NCBI RefSeq assembly: GCF_020447105.2
Contig: NZ_CP096184.1
Span: forward strand, 2,046,001-2,110,000
Source: Demequina sp. TMPB413
GTDB taxonomy: Bacteria; Actinomycetota; Actinomycetes; Actinomycetales; Demequinaceae
Reading direction: 5' to 3'
DNA: 64,000 nt
Below, piece by piece: positions 50,844-61,020 of the stretch. The notes beneath the pieces were generated by a model. The model did no database searches. It saw only the letters and a list, made by a program, of their open reading frames with translations, and was not told where the DNA came from. The first letter of the stretch is position 1; each line of letters opens with the position of its first letter. Made by a program: the position numbers and the translations under genes.

Positions 50844-52142
50844 ATGGCCGCACGCGTATCGCGCCGCGCGTGGTGGGTCTTTGCCGCCGCGAGCGCCGCG
50901 TACTTCATGGCGATCATGCACCGCACGGCGCTCGGTGTAGCGGGCGTCGATGCGCTCGACCGGTTTGCGATCGGTGCGACCGCTCTGTCGGCGCTCTCCA
51001 TGACCCAGATCGCGGCCTACGCGATCCTGCAGGTGCCCTCCGGGAGACTCCTTGATCGGTTCGGTCCGCGCACGGTGATGGTCGCGGGTTCTCTCCTGAT
51101 GGCGATCGGCCAGGTCCTCATGGCCACCACCGAGAGCTTCACGTGGGCAATCGTGGCCCGCGTGCTGATCGGCGCTGGCGACGCCCCGATCTTCATCTCC
51201 GCCTCGCGCCTGGTCGCTCACTGGTTTCCGCCCAGGCGCGCACCGCAAATGGTGCAGTTGACCGCGCAAGTGGGTCAGGCGGGTCAGCTCGCCACCGCCA
51301 TCCCCGTGGCGTGGCTACTTCATGCCCAAGGCTGGTCCACGACCTTCCTGGTGCTGGCGGGCCTGGGGATCGTGGCGGCAGTGGTCGTGTCGGGCGTGCG
51401 CACTCCAGGAGCGGCCGACGCCGACGACGTCCCAGCAGTAGCCGTCGCCCAGTCGCGTCCCACGGTGTCAAAGGCGGGGGTAAGGCTCGGCTTCTGGACT
51501 CACTTCACGGCGCTGTTCTCCGCCAATACCGTAGCGCTGCTGTGGGGAGTGCCGTTCTTCGTCACCGCGCAAGGGCGCTCGGTGGCAGAGGCGAGCCTCC
51601 TGCTCACCGCACTCACCCTGTCGAAGTTTGTGGTGAGCCCGTTCGTGGGTACCGCGACCGCGAGGCACCCGTTCAGGCGCTCCTGGATGGTGCTCATGTT
51701 CGCTTGCGTGACGGCGGTGGCTTGGGCGCTCCTGTTGATCCCGAGCACCCCGCGCCCCATGTGGCAGCTCGTCTTGTTCGTCATGGCGATTGCCGCGGGC
51801 GGGCCGGTGTCTCTCGTGGGCCTCGACTATGCGCGGACCTTCGCGGACCACAGTCGCCTTGGTGCGGCAAACGGCTTGGTCAACACTGGCGGTTTCGTCT
51901 CCACGATCGTGGCAGTCGGCCTGGTCGGCGCGGTATTGCAACTCGCCGCGCCCGACGGCAACTACGACCTCGACGCATACCGCTTGGCCTTCGCCGCGCT
52001 CGCTCTTCCGTGGGCCGTCGGCGTGGTCGGCATCGTCCGCAACCGCGCGAAGGCGCGTGCCGACTGGGCGGCAAACGGCGTCCTGGTGCCGCCGCTACGC
52101 GAGGTTCTCGAGCGTCGGCGTTCGGGGCGGCGCGGCGACTAG
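50844..52142 (+). CDS. MFS transporter (paralog 2)
   Basis: Membrane carrier of 432 residues, the paralog of the protein at 46623. AYFMAIMHRTALGVAGVDALDRF, QVPSGRLLDRFGP, RVLIGAGDAPIFISASRLVAHWF and the C-terminal VPPLREVLERRR match closely. It has 12 helices, and the substrate is unknown. ATG 50844 follows GAGGAGCC; the frame is open to 50706 without extra similarity. The stop overlaps that of the convergent TetR gene as CTAG. Confidence 0.88.
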   Translation: MAARVSRRAWWVFAAASAAYFMAIMHRTALGVAGVDALDRFAIGATALSALSMTQIAAYAILQVPSGRLLDRFGPRTVMVAGSLLMAIGQVLMATTESFTWAIVARVLIGAGDAPIFISASRLVAHWFPPRRAPQMVQLTAQVGQAGQLATAIPVAWLLHAQGWSTTFLVLAGLGIVAAVVVSGVRTPGAADADDVPAVAVAQSRPTVSKAGVRLGFWTHFTALFSANTVALLWGVPFFVTAQGRSVAEASLLLTALTLSKFVVSPFVGTATARHPFRRSWMVLMFACVTAVAWALLLIPSTPRPMWQLVLFVMAIAAGGPVSLVGLDYARTFADHSRLGAANGLVNTGGFVSTIVAVGLVGAVLQLAAPDGNYDLDAYRLAFAALALPWAVGVVGIVRNRAKARADWAANGVLVPPLREVLERRRSGRRGD

Positions 52143-52708
52143 CGTGCGACGTGCTCCGTGATGACCCAGTTGACGATGTCGTGGAGCGCCATCTCGAGGT
52201 CGATGTAGTCGGGGTGGCGCAGCCATGCGCCCTGCACGCCTTCGAGCGCGGCGATCAGGGTCCTCGCAAGCGTCTCGGTGTCGTCGTACTGACCGTCCAG
52301 GCGCTCCACGAGGAACGCGACCACGGCTTCGTCACGTTGTTTGCACGCGTCGTGGGCAGGGTGGCTGGGGTCCATGGCTTCGATAGACAGCACGGTGCGG
52401 AGCCTGGCGGCGTGCGGGTCTTCCAACATGGACTGCAGGACTCCGTCCGCGATGTCCTTGCCCGTCAGGGTGCCACCGGGGCCGGTAGGCACAAAGCGAT
52501 CGCCATCGAGCGCGTCGCGACGCCTCAGCACGGCAATCAGCAGGGTCTGCATGTCCTTGAAGTAGTACGTGACGGCTGGCGCGGTCAGTCCACATCGAGT
52601 CGCCACCGCCTTCATGGTCAACCCGCGATAGCCCCGCTCAGCGAGCATCTCCATGGCGGTGTCAAGGATCTGCTCGCGGCGCACTTGGGGTGGGAGTCGT
52701 TGCGCCAA
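52139..52708 (-). CDS. TetR-family regulator next to the GH3 gene
   Basis: Regulator of 189 residues. The helix-turn-helix is at about residues 8-54: REQILDTAMEMLAERGYRG then MKAVATRCGLTAPAVTYYFK. The C-terminal ligand domain is helical. TTG 52708 is chosen because AGGAGG lies five bases before it, where the family pattern begins. The gene is divergent from the GH3 beta-glucosidase, and a partly symmetric site (52753-52775, TAATCTTT...AAAGTAA) lies between them. It probably controls the GH3 gene, though TetR proteins acting on sugar enzymes are not common. Confidence 0.85.
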   Translation of the reverse strand: MAQRLPPQVRREQILDTAMEMLAERGYRGLTMKAVATRCGLTAPAVTYYFKDMQTLLIAVLRRRDALDGDRFVPTGPGGTLTGKDIADGVLQSMLEDPHAARLRTVLSIEAMDPSHPAHDACKQRDEAVVAFLVERLDGQYDDTETLARTLIAALEGVQGAWLRHPDYIDLEMALHDIVNWVITEHVAR

Positions 52709-52819
52709 GAACACCTCCTGCAGTTGTCTGCTTCCCACAATAGGCCGAAACGCTAATCTTTCCGCAGTAAAGTAACGGTCCAGGGGGACGAGTCCGCCAT
52801 CGTCGTTGGGAGTTCGCGA

Positions 52820-55192
52820 ATGTCTTTTCACGAATACCTCGCGCTCGCCTCCACGATCGTCTCTTCGCTCGATGGTGACACCAAGATCACCTTGCTGACC
52901 GGCAAGGACTTTTGGACGACCGTCCCTCTGCCCGACCATGACGTGCCGTCGTTCGTGATGGCCGACGGACCCCACGGGCTGCGCCACCAAGATGGAAGCG
53001 GCGACCACGCAGGTCTGGGCGGCGCACAACCGGCGACATGCTTCCCCACCGCGTCAGCTCTTGGCGCGACGTGGGACGCCGAACTTGTCGAACAGGTGGG
53101 CGCTGCGATCGGCCGCGAGGCGGCAAGCGCTGGCGTTGACGTGGTGCTCGGGCCTGGCCTCAACATCAAGCGCCATCCAGCAGGCGGCAGAAACTTCGAG
53201 TACTTCTCGGAGGACCCATTGCTGTCCGGCGTGCTCGCGGCGGCTTTGGTGCGGGGCATCCAGTCAGAAGGCGTCGGCGCGTGCCTCAAGCACTACGCCG
53301 CCAACAACCAGGAATCGGACAGGTTCCGTCTCGACACGATCGTGGACGAGCGCACGCTCCGAGAGATCTACCTGACGGGATTCGAGACGGCCCTCAAACT
53401 GTCAGAGCCGTGGATGGTGATGTCCTCCTACAACCTCATCAATGGCACTCACGTGGGCGAGTCGGAGGTGATGATCCACGACATCCTGCGCAGTGAGTTC
53501 GGCTTCTTGGGAGTGGTGGTCTCCGACTGGCTAGCAGTGTCCGACAGGGTGGAAGCGGTGCGCGCAGGGCTCGACCTCGAGATGCCGTCGAGCGGAAGCG
53601 CGTGGGACCGCGAGATCTCCAAAGCCCTCACCAGCGGCCACTTGACCCACCGGACGATCGACCTGGCGTGCACCCGCATCGTCGCGCTCGCCTTGCAGGC
53701 TGGCCACGCCCGCGACGGTCGGCTCACTGACGTCGACCATGATGCTCACCACGCTCTCGCCCGCACGGCGGCGGCGGCGGGCGCCGTCTTGCTCACGAAC
53801 GACGGGCTGCTTCCGCTCGACGCCGCTTCCCAGCACAAGGTGGCCGTGATCGGTGCCTTTGCCGAACACCCTCGCTTCCAAGGCGCTGGCAGCTCCCAAG
53901 TGAACGCGACCAGAGTCTCGACCTTGGTCGAAGCGCTTCGTACCAGGGGTGTCAGTGCCACGTACGCGCCTGGCTACGATCCTCGATCGGGCGACACCAC
54001 CCCTGATCTGCTCGCAGAGGCGACCCGAGCGGCCGAGAAGGCCGACGTCGTCGTCCTCCACGTGGGCCTTCCCCCCAGCGCCGAAAGCGAGGGCTTCGAC
54101 AGGAGCCACTTGCGTCTGCCAGACGGGCACCTGGAGCTCATCGCTGCCGTGCTCGCCGCCAACCCCCGTACGGCGATCGCGGTGTCGGCAGGCGCCCCGA
54201 TCGAGACGCCGTGGGCGGACGACGCCGCGGCCGTGTTGCTGACATACCTTGGCGGGCAGGCGTCTGGCGAGGCGCTCGCCGACATGTTGTTCGGCAACGA
54301 GGAGCCGGGCGGCAGGCTGGCGGAGTCCTTCCCTGAGGCGGTCTTTGACCTTCCTTCTGACGCTCACTTCGCCGACCACCCCACTCAAGTGGAGTACCGC
54401 GAGGGCCTCTACGTCGGCTACCGCTTCCACGACACGTTCGGCCTGCCTGCGCGCTTCCCCTTCGGGCACGGCCTGGGCTATGCCGCCTTCGATGTCGACA
54501 CGCTGCGCGTCGCGCCGTGGGGAGGCAAACACTCGGTCTCCGTCGACGTCACCAACACCTCCGCCCGCGCCGGCAGCACCGTGGTGCAGGTGTACGTGAA
54601 GGATGTGAAGTCGACCCTGTATCGCCCCGAGCAGGAACTCAAGGGCTTCGCGAAGGTCCGGCTCGTGCCCGGTGAGACTCAGGCGGTGACGATCGACCTC
54701 GATCACCGCGCCTTCGCCGCGTACGACGTCCAGGCTGCAGCGTGGGTCGTCGAGTCGGGAGAGTTCGAGATCAGGGTGGGCCTTTCGTCCACCGACATCA
54801 GAGCGTCGTCGACGATCGTCGTCGAAGGCACGAGGAAGGTGTCCCCCGCCGCTGCGCTCGCCTGTTCGATCGCGAGCCGGGCCGAGTTTGAGGACATGCT
54901 CGGCCGCCCGATTCCCTTACCTGCCGCAACGCTTCCGTACACCAGGGAGACGCTGATCGGAGATCTCCATCAGACCGCTCTTGGACGGGTACTGCGCAGG
55001 ATTCTGTTCAGGACGATCTCGGCCAAGATGGGCATCGACGCCTCGGGCGACGACGCTCCCACAGAGATGGCCTTCATCGAGAGCACCCCTTTGCGCGCCT
55101 TGGCCACCGCGTCGGCCGGGAAGGTCTCATTGCGCACGGTAGACCTGATCGTGCGGGTGCTCAACATCGGAGTCAAGCGGCGCTTGCGCTAG
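52820..55192 (+). CDS. Glycoside hydrolase family 3 beta-glucosidase
   Basis: Enzyme of 790 residues without a signal peptide. Order: (beta/alpha)8 barrel with ADGPHGLR, the KHYAANNQE motif and nucleophile Asp236 in VVSDWLAV; an alpha/beta sandwich with VAVIGAFAEHPRFQGAGSS; and the C-terminal fibronectin-III-like domain with RFPFGHGLGYAAFD and QELKGFAKVRL. It hydrolyses beta-linked oligosaccharides in the cytoplasm. Its C-terminal 110 residues go beyond the usual end of the family and look helical. The stop overlaps the next TetR gene as CTAG. Confidence 0.92.
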   Translation: MSFHEYLALASTIVSSLDGDTKITLLTGKDFWTTVPLPDHDVPSFVMADGPHGLRHQDGSGDHAGLGGAQPATCFPTASALGATWDAELVEQVGAAIGREAASAGVDVVLGPGLNIKRHPAGGRNFEYFSEDPLLSGVLAAALVRGIQSEGVGACLKHYAANNQESDRFRLDTIVDERTLREIYLTGFETALKLSEPWMVMSSYNLINGTHVGESEVMIHDILRSEFGFLGVVVSDWLAVSDRVEAVRAGLDLEMPSSGSAWDREISKALTSGHLTHRTIDLACTRIVALALQAGHARDGRLTDVDHDAHHALARTAAAAGAVLLTNDGLLPLDAASQHKVAVIGAFAEHPRFQGAGSSQVNATRVSTLVEALRTRGVSATYAPGYDPRSGDTTPDLLAEATRAAEKADVVVLHVGLPPSAESEGFDRSHLRLPDGHLELIAAVLAANPRTAIAVSAGAPIETPWADDAAAVLLTYLGGQASGEALADMLFGNEEPGGRLAESFPEAVFDLPSDAHFADHPTQVEYREGLYVGYRFHDTFGLPARFPFGHGLGYAAFDVDTLRVAPWGGKHSVSVDVTNTSARAGSTVVQVYVKDVKSTLYRPEQELKGFAKVRLVPGETQAVTIDLDHRAFAAYDVQAAAWVVESGEFEIRVGLSSTDIRASSTIVVEGTRKVSPAAALACSIASRAEFEDMLGRPIPLPAATLPYTRETLIGDLHQTALGRVLRRILFRTISAKMGIDASGDDAPTEMAFIESTPLRALATASAGKVSLRTVDLIVRVLNIGVKRRLR

Positions 55193-55800
55193 TGGCCCTC
55201 TGACTCCAGCACGTCGACAACAAAGCCGGTGATGACGTCCACGTCGGCGTCAGCGAACCGGGCGGTGCACTCCGGATAAGCCACGTGCCAATTGTTGATG
55301 GCCTCGTACCCGGCGCCTACGGCCGCGATCGCCCTGATCAGGTGCTCCGGGCGGATGGCGTCGGGATCGGTCGTACCACTGAGTCCCATCGCGAGTAGGG
55401 CAGCCAACCGGTGCGTGATACCGCTCGACGCCTTCTCGTCATGGATGAGGGGCGCGAGGTTCGGGTCCTTCATCACGGCCACCACGTCGGCGTCGCATGA
55501 GGACATGGCCATGATGACGTCTCGAATGAAGCGTTCCCGCTCGGGCGCAGTAGTGAGGTCCCGCGGCTGCTCCATGACGGACGTGATAGCCGCGAAGGTC
55601 TGACCGACGATTTGCTGGAGCAGCACTTCCTTCGACTCGAAGTGGTAATACAGCGCAGCCTTGGTCACGCCCAGTTCGTCCGCGATATCGCGGATCGAGG
55701 TGCCCGCGAAGCCGCTGGTGGCAAACAGATGAGCCGCCACATCGAGAATGCGCTGGCGCGTGTTGGTGCGCGGCGCCTTGAGTTCGGCTTCGATGCTCAT
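55189..55800 (-). CDS. TetR-family regulator next to the MMPL gene
   Basis: Regulator of 203 residues. The helix-turn-helix covers about residues 14-60: RQRILDVAAHLFATSGFAG, TSIRDIADELGVTKAALYYHFESKE, a textbook TetR pattern. The C-terminal half is helical for ligand binding. It diverges from the MMPL transporter with a 137-bp gap holding two similar sites, so it very probably represses that exporter and itself. Confidence 0.92.
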   Translation of the reverse strand: MSIEAELKAPRTNTRQRILDVAAHLFATSGFAGTSIRDIADELGVTKAALYYHFESKEVLLQQIVGQTFAAITSVMEQPRDLTTAPERERFIRDVIMAMSSCDADVVAVMKDPNLAPLIHDEKASSGITHRLAALLAMGLSGTTDPDAIRPEHLIRAIAAVGAGYEAINNWHVAYPECTARFADADVDVITGFVVDVLESEGH

Positions 55801-55864
55801 TTTCCCATTCTCTCACTGCGACCCGCCACTAGGGCAGCGACCGCGCGCGACGTTCCACTTGACG

Positions 55865-55922
55865 ACCGTTTAGTCAGTATGCCACGATCGCCCTACCCCA
55901 TCTTACCGGTCGTTCAGTCACT
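55865..55922. promoter_or_regulatory. Two related TetR operator candidates in the TetR-MMPL promoter gap
   Basis: ACCGTTTAGTCAGT (55865-55878) and GTCGTTCAGTCACT (55909-55922) match at 11 of 14 bases and lie 44 bp apart, four helical turns. They resemble the direct-repeat or half-palindromic sites of AcrR-type regulators. The second is next to the MMPL start. Confidence 0.45.
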
Positions 55923-55937
55923 CCGAAAGGGTCTGAA

Positions 55938-58172
55938 ATGAAAACCCTCGCCCGCCTCGCCACGACAAGGCCCATCCTCGTATTGCTCGCCTGGCTCACA
56001 GCCGTGGTGGGCCTCACCGCCGCCTCTGCCGCAGCCGGTCCCGACTTCCGTGACACCTTCTCCCTGCCAGGAACCGACTCCCAAGCCACCTACGACCTTC
56101 TCGACGAACGCTTTCCTCAGCAATCGGGAGACGCCGACACCGTCGTCGTCAGCGCCGACGCCGGCGACCTGAGTGCGTGGCAATCGACCATTGAGAAGGC
56201 CTTGGCCGAGATGGCCGCAGTCCCCTCCGTCGCCCAGGTGACAAGCCCGTTCACGCCGAAAGGCGCCTCGCAACTGAGCGCCGACGGCTCGGTGGGCTAC
56301 GCCACCGTGGCGTACGACGAGGCCGCGTACAACCTGCCGATCGACGACATCGAGCACGTCGCAGAGCTGACCGCCAGCCTCGACGCGATCGACGGCCTGA
56401 CCGTCGGCCACGGCGGCGGCCCTGCCTCACGGCTTCAAGAGCCTGAAGTGGGCATCGGCGAACTGATCGGCCTCCTCATCGCCGGCGTGATCCTGGTCAT
56501 TGCGTTTGGCTCCGGGCGCGCGGCGACCGTGCCGCTGATCTCGGCCATCGCCGCCGTGACGGCAACCGTCGGCACCCTTGGGCTGGCCAGCAACCTCGGC
56601 CCACTCACGCCGTCCGCGTCGATCCTCGCCGTCTTGCTCGGCCTCGGCATCGGCATCGACTACGCCCTCTTCATCGTCAATCGCCACCGGCACTCGCTCA
56701 AGGCCGGCCGTGGCGTGCGCGAGAGCGTCACCGGCGCGATGGCCACGTCTGGCCGTGCGGTCGTGTTCGCCGGCATCACAGTGTTCATTGCGCTTGCAGG
56801 GATGCTCGTGCCTCAAATCGCCTTCCTCACAGGGCTTGCCATCACCGCGGCCATCACCGTCGCGTTCTCGGTGGCGGCCTCCGCCACGCTCGTGCCCGCG
56901 TTGCTCACGCTCTACGGCACCCGCATCCTGGGCAAGTCCGACCGTGCGGCCCTTGCCGAGCACGGTCGTGTCCCCGAGCCCGCGGCCACTCAGGGACGCT
57001 TCGCAAGGCTCGTCGAGCGTCGGCCGCTTGGCGCGTCGCTCGCCGCCGTCGCCTTCCTCGCTTTCCTTGCCATCCCTGCCCTCGACATCCGCTTGGGCAA
57101 CTCCGACGCTGGCAACGACCCCGCTGGCACGCCGTCGCGTGTCGCTTTCGACCTGATGTCCACCGGCTTTGGCGCAGGTACCAACGGTGCAGTGGTGGTC
57201 GCAGTCGACCTGGGCGAGACGGGCGCCTTCACAGCCGACGCTCTTGCCGGGACCGCGCCGTTGCCACCCCAGTTGGCACAGCTGGCACAGGACTTGGCGG
57301 ACGACGCTGGTGTGGCTGCGGTCATCGGTCCAGTGCCGAACGCTGCTGGCGATACGGCGCTCTTGAGGGTCGTTCCCGATTCTCGTCCACAGTCTGAAGA
57401 GACCAATGAGCTGGTGGAGCGCATCCGCTCCGACTACGCGCCTGCCGCGACTAACTACGACGTGCACGTGGGCGGCGTGACGGCGTCCAACATCGACTTC
57501 ACCGACAGGATTGCCGATTCGATCCCGCTGTTCTTCGCCCTCGTGGTGGGGCTGTCAATGGTGGTGTTGCTCGTGGCGTTCCGCTCCTTGGTGTTGCCCC
57601 TCGTGGGAGCGGCACTCAACCTGCTGAGCGCTGGCGCCGCGTTCGGAATCTCCGTGGCGGTGTTCCAGTGGGGCTGGGGACACCAGCTCTTTGGCGTGGG
57701 AGGTGGCGGACCCGTGGAACCGTTCATTCCGCTGATCCTGTTTGCGCTCCTGTTTGGTCTCTCGATGGATTACCAGGTGTTCCTGGTCAGCCGCATGGCA
57801 GAGCTGTGGCACTCCACTCGCGACAACGCCTACGCGGTGCGCCGCGGCCTCGCCGAGGTCTCGCGCGTCATCGTCGCGGCGGCCTCGATCATGGTGGTGG
57901 TCTTTGGTTCGTTCGTGACGTCTGATGCCCGCTTCATGAAGCTGCTGGGACTCGGACTCGCTGTCGCCATCTTCTTGGACGCGTTCGTGATCAGGGTGGT
58001 GCTCATGCCGGCCATCATGCGCGTGCTGGGTGCCCGCTCGTGGTGGATCCCTCAGTGGCTCGACCGGCTATTGCCGCATATCGACATCGACGGTCACGAC
58101 CATGACAACCGGCCACCAACCGTAATCGATGGCGCGGCGCCGCGCGAACCCGAGCCGGTGCTCGCGCGTTAG
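55938..58172 (+). CDS. MMPL/RND-family transporter
   Basis: Membrane protein of 744 residues with two repeats of one helix, an outer domain and five helices. The MMPL signatures are LGIGIDYALFIVNRHRH in the first half and LLFGLSMDYQVFLVSRMAE in the second, both with the proton-path Asp-Tyr pair. Such exporters move lipids or toxic hydrophobic compounds using the proton gradient. GAAAGGG lies before the ATG. Its C-terminal 40 residues are polar. It diverges from its likely TetR repressor. The 123 bases after it show nothing. Confidence 0.93.
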   Translation: MKTLARLATTRPILVLLAWLTAVVGLTAASAAAGPDFRDTFSLPGTDSQATYDLLDERFPQQSGDADTVVVSADAGDLSAWQSTIEKALAEMAAVPSVAQVTSPFTPKGASQLSADGSVGYATVAYDEAAYNLPIDDIEHVAELTASLDAIDGLTVGHGGGPASRLQEPEVGIGELIGLLIAGVILVIAFGSGRAATVPLISAIAAVTATVGTLGLASNLGPLTPSASILAVLLGLGIGIDYALFIVNRHRHSLKAGRGVRESVTGAMATSGRAVVFAGITVFIALAGMLVPQIAFLTGLAITAAITVAFSVAASATLVPALLTLYGTRILGKSDRAALAEHGRVPEPAATQGRFARLVERRPLGASLAAVAFLAFLAIPALDIRLGNSDAGNDPAGTPSRVAFDLMSTGFGAGTNGAVVVAVDLGETGAFTADALAGTAPLPPQLAQLAQDLADDAGVAAVIGPVPNAAGDTALLRVVPDSRPQSEETNELVERIRSDYAPAATNYDVHVGGVTASNIDFTDRIADSIPLFFALVVGLSMVVLLVAFRSLVLPLVGAALNLLSAGAAFGISVAVFQWGWGHQLFGVGGGGPVEPFIPLILFALLFGLSMDYQVFLVSRMAELWHSTRDNAYAVRRGLAEVSRVIVAAASIMVVVFGSFVTSDARFMKLLGLGLAVAIFLDAFVIRVVLMPAIMRVLGARSWWIPQWLDRLLPHIDIDGHDHDNRPPTVIDGAAPREPEPVLAR

Positions 58173-58295
58173 CAAGACGAGCGCCTACCCGAGAGGGCGA
58201 CGCACGCCCTGTGGGGATGACGCGACGGGATGTGAACGGATAGACCGCCGCGTGGTCCCCGCAGGGCACTTCTGTTGGCCGCGCCGCTGGCCCAT

Positions 58296-61020
58296 CTACG
58301 CGGCCAAACGGTAGTGGGTGGCCCGGACAGGCTTGGTGAAGGCGGCCGCGAGCAGACCGACCACGGACGGAAGCGCTATCAATGCGGCGCCAAGCCACAG
58401 CCACGGCGGGCTGAACTGCATGTCAAGGCTCTGGTAGCTCAAGGTCCATGTCGTCATCAACCCGGTTGCCAGTCCCATGGCGCTGGCCACTGCCACGATG
58501 ATGGCGCCTTGCCAGCCTGCGGAAGCCCTTGCGAGGCGAGGTGAGGCGCCCAGCGAGGCCAGAGTGAAGTCGTCCCTGCGGGCATCGGCGCGAGCCAAAC
58601 CTAACGCCACTCCGGTCGCGGCGCCGGCCACGAGGAGCGCCACCGCCAATGCTGCATAGGCCAGTAGCAACTGGTATTGAGGCGTCTCGTAGAGGCGTTC
58701 AACGCGCAACCAACCGCCGCCTGCGGTCGTCAATGCTGCGTTGATCCGCGCTTCCTGCTTCTGGTCGATGCCGCCGTCCACGTGGACGTATACGGTGCTC
58801 GGAACCACCGGGTATCCGAGCTCCGCCGCCGTGGCTGGCGAGATGATCCCCGCGAACGCTCGCGTCTGACCACCGGCAGTTCGTTCCACGACGGCGGGCA
58901 GGCCAAATTCTCCTGACGGCTTGTTTGTCGGCCCCGCCTCGTCCCCGTACGACGGATAGTTCCCGGCAGCGTAGTCCCACAGTTGGATGGTCAGCGCCCC
59001 GTCGGTCACCTGATCAGGATTGAACGCCACCGCCTCGCCACCTGCGAGCGCGTCCAAGGCCGCCTGCGACGGCTCCTGACCCGTGATGGCACTCAACTGT
59101 GCGGCACCTCCAACCGCCACGTTGGAGTTCCAGGCCACGTCGTCGTCGCAGCGCGGATCCTCGGCAATCTCGCGTGCCGTGCGCCCCTGGTGGAGGCAAA
59201 GAAGTTCTCGCGGATACGCCACCTCGGGCACCAAGGTGCCCGGCTCCACGGTGCCGGTGTCCCATGCCGCCACCTCGGTGATGGTGGCGTCCGGCACCAC
59301 GCTTCGTACCGCCTCGACCAACTCGCCCGCTGTGGTGGAGGTGGCGTCCATGTCGAGATAGAGCCTGCCGTCGCCAAGGGGCGCCTGGAAGTCCCTCTCT
59401 CCCTGCCATCGGGCGATGTCTTGGTCGTTCGTGACCACCACGGCTGTCGCTATCGCCAGCGTTGCCCCGATGGCGGCGATCACGGGAACGGTGCGCCCCA
59501 CGTTGCGTGCGGCGTCCCTCGCGGCAAGCCGTGCTGACACGCTCACCGGGGCGAGGACCCGCGCGAGGCCACGCAAGAGCGCGGTGGAGACAAAGGCAAG
59601 TCCCGCAAACGTCGCCGCGAAGCCCGCTATCAGCAGCACCGAGGCCTGGTTGGCCATGGAGGAATCGTCAATGACGTCGAACGACGCCTCGAAGCGACGT
59701 GTGGCGACGATGTCGAGCGCCACACCTATCGCCACGAGTGCGGAGCCGACCCAGGCCATCCAGCGCCGCGGCGGTGAAGGCCTGCGTGCCCCGCGCAACG
59801 CTGACATCACGTCAAGACGAGACGCCACCGCTGCGGGAATGAGCGCCGACAAGGCCCCCGCCAGGGCGCAAAAGGCGATCGCGGCGGCCGCGTGGAGGGG
59901 CTGCCAGTGATAGCCCCAGACTGCACTCTCGCCGCCGTTCCCACCCGCGTTGAGCAGGTAGGCGATCCAGCCCCATCCCGCGCCGAGTCCAATGGCGGCG
60001 CCCACCACGCCGCCAATCGTCCCCAGCAGGAATCCCGTCGCGACTCCCACGGTGGTCAGCGCCCCCCCTGCTCGCGCCGTTTGCGGCCAGCAAGGCGAGC
60101 CTTCGCTGGTCCCGGCGGAAGCCAACGGAGAAGGCCGACCCTGCCAGCAAGGCCAAAGCGATGAGGCCGATGCCTGCGGTGGCCAGCATGGCGGGTGCGA
60201 CCCCGTCGCTGCCGGACGAGGGCCCATAGGCCACGTCGGGAGGGTCGAGCGCCACGGCACGTGAGTACGCGACCACACCCAGCGTGTTCCACTCCTGGAT
60301 TTGCGCCCACGTAGGCGCCAGGTCAGGTAGGTACCACGTCACCACAGGCTGGTCGCGGTCACCGACCATCGCTGCGTCGGTCAGCACGACGAAGTCTCGG
60401 TACGAGCCACGGTATTGCTCGACAATGCCCGTGACCGTCGCAGTCATGTCAGGAGAGGTCAACTCCACCGAGTCGCCCACCGTCACCTCGAGAAGCTCCG
60501 CCGCGCTGACAGATACCAGCACCTCGTCGGCTGCAACGGGGGCAACTCCTTCGACCACGTCATACAAGCCCGCAAACTCGGTACGCCACAACTCCCCGGC
60601 GAGATACTGGGCCCCCACCAGCGCATCGCCGGCACGCACGGTTCCGCCGCCTTGGGCTACCGGGATTGCCTCGGTTCCCGACGGAAGGATGGCCTGCACG
60701 TCGACTAGTGCGGCACCAAGTTCCGAGAACTCGACGTCTTCCGTCCCCACGGTGCGGGGGTCCGTCGGCGCTTGCACCACCGACTGGCCACCCCACATGC
60801 TCCCATCGAGCCACGCCTGGTTCTGTCCTAGTTCTGCGCGAATCTGTTGCTGGGCGGTGGGCTGCTGGCTGACATGGACTGTGCCTACAGCCATCAGCAC
60901 CGCACCCGCCAGCGAGACCATCGTGACCACGAGCACGCCCTGGCGCGGGGCGCGCCGTAGTTCCTTGGTCGCCAAACGCAGGGCCGTGAGCCCGCGCCAC
61001 ATGGGGGCGAGTGGCTTCAC
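58296..61020 (-). pseudogene. FtsX-like ABC transporter permease, broken by a frameshift in a G7 tract
   Basis: Two adjoining frames together give about 907 residues. The first part (61020 down to about 60065) has the N-terminal helix, a large outer domain and the first FtsX core ending RRDQRRLALLAANGASRG. The rest (down to 58296) continues ALTTVGVATGFLLGTIGG with the remaining helices and a second FtsX domain. The break is at a run of seven G (minus strand) at 60062-60068; with six the frames join smoothly. The frames alone would reach 59812 and begin at 60278. It may be a real mutation, a slippery on/off tract or a sequencing error. The GTG start overlaps the ATPase stop. Confidence 0.8.
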
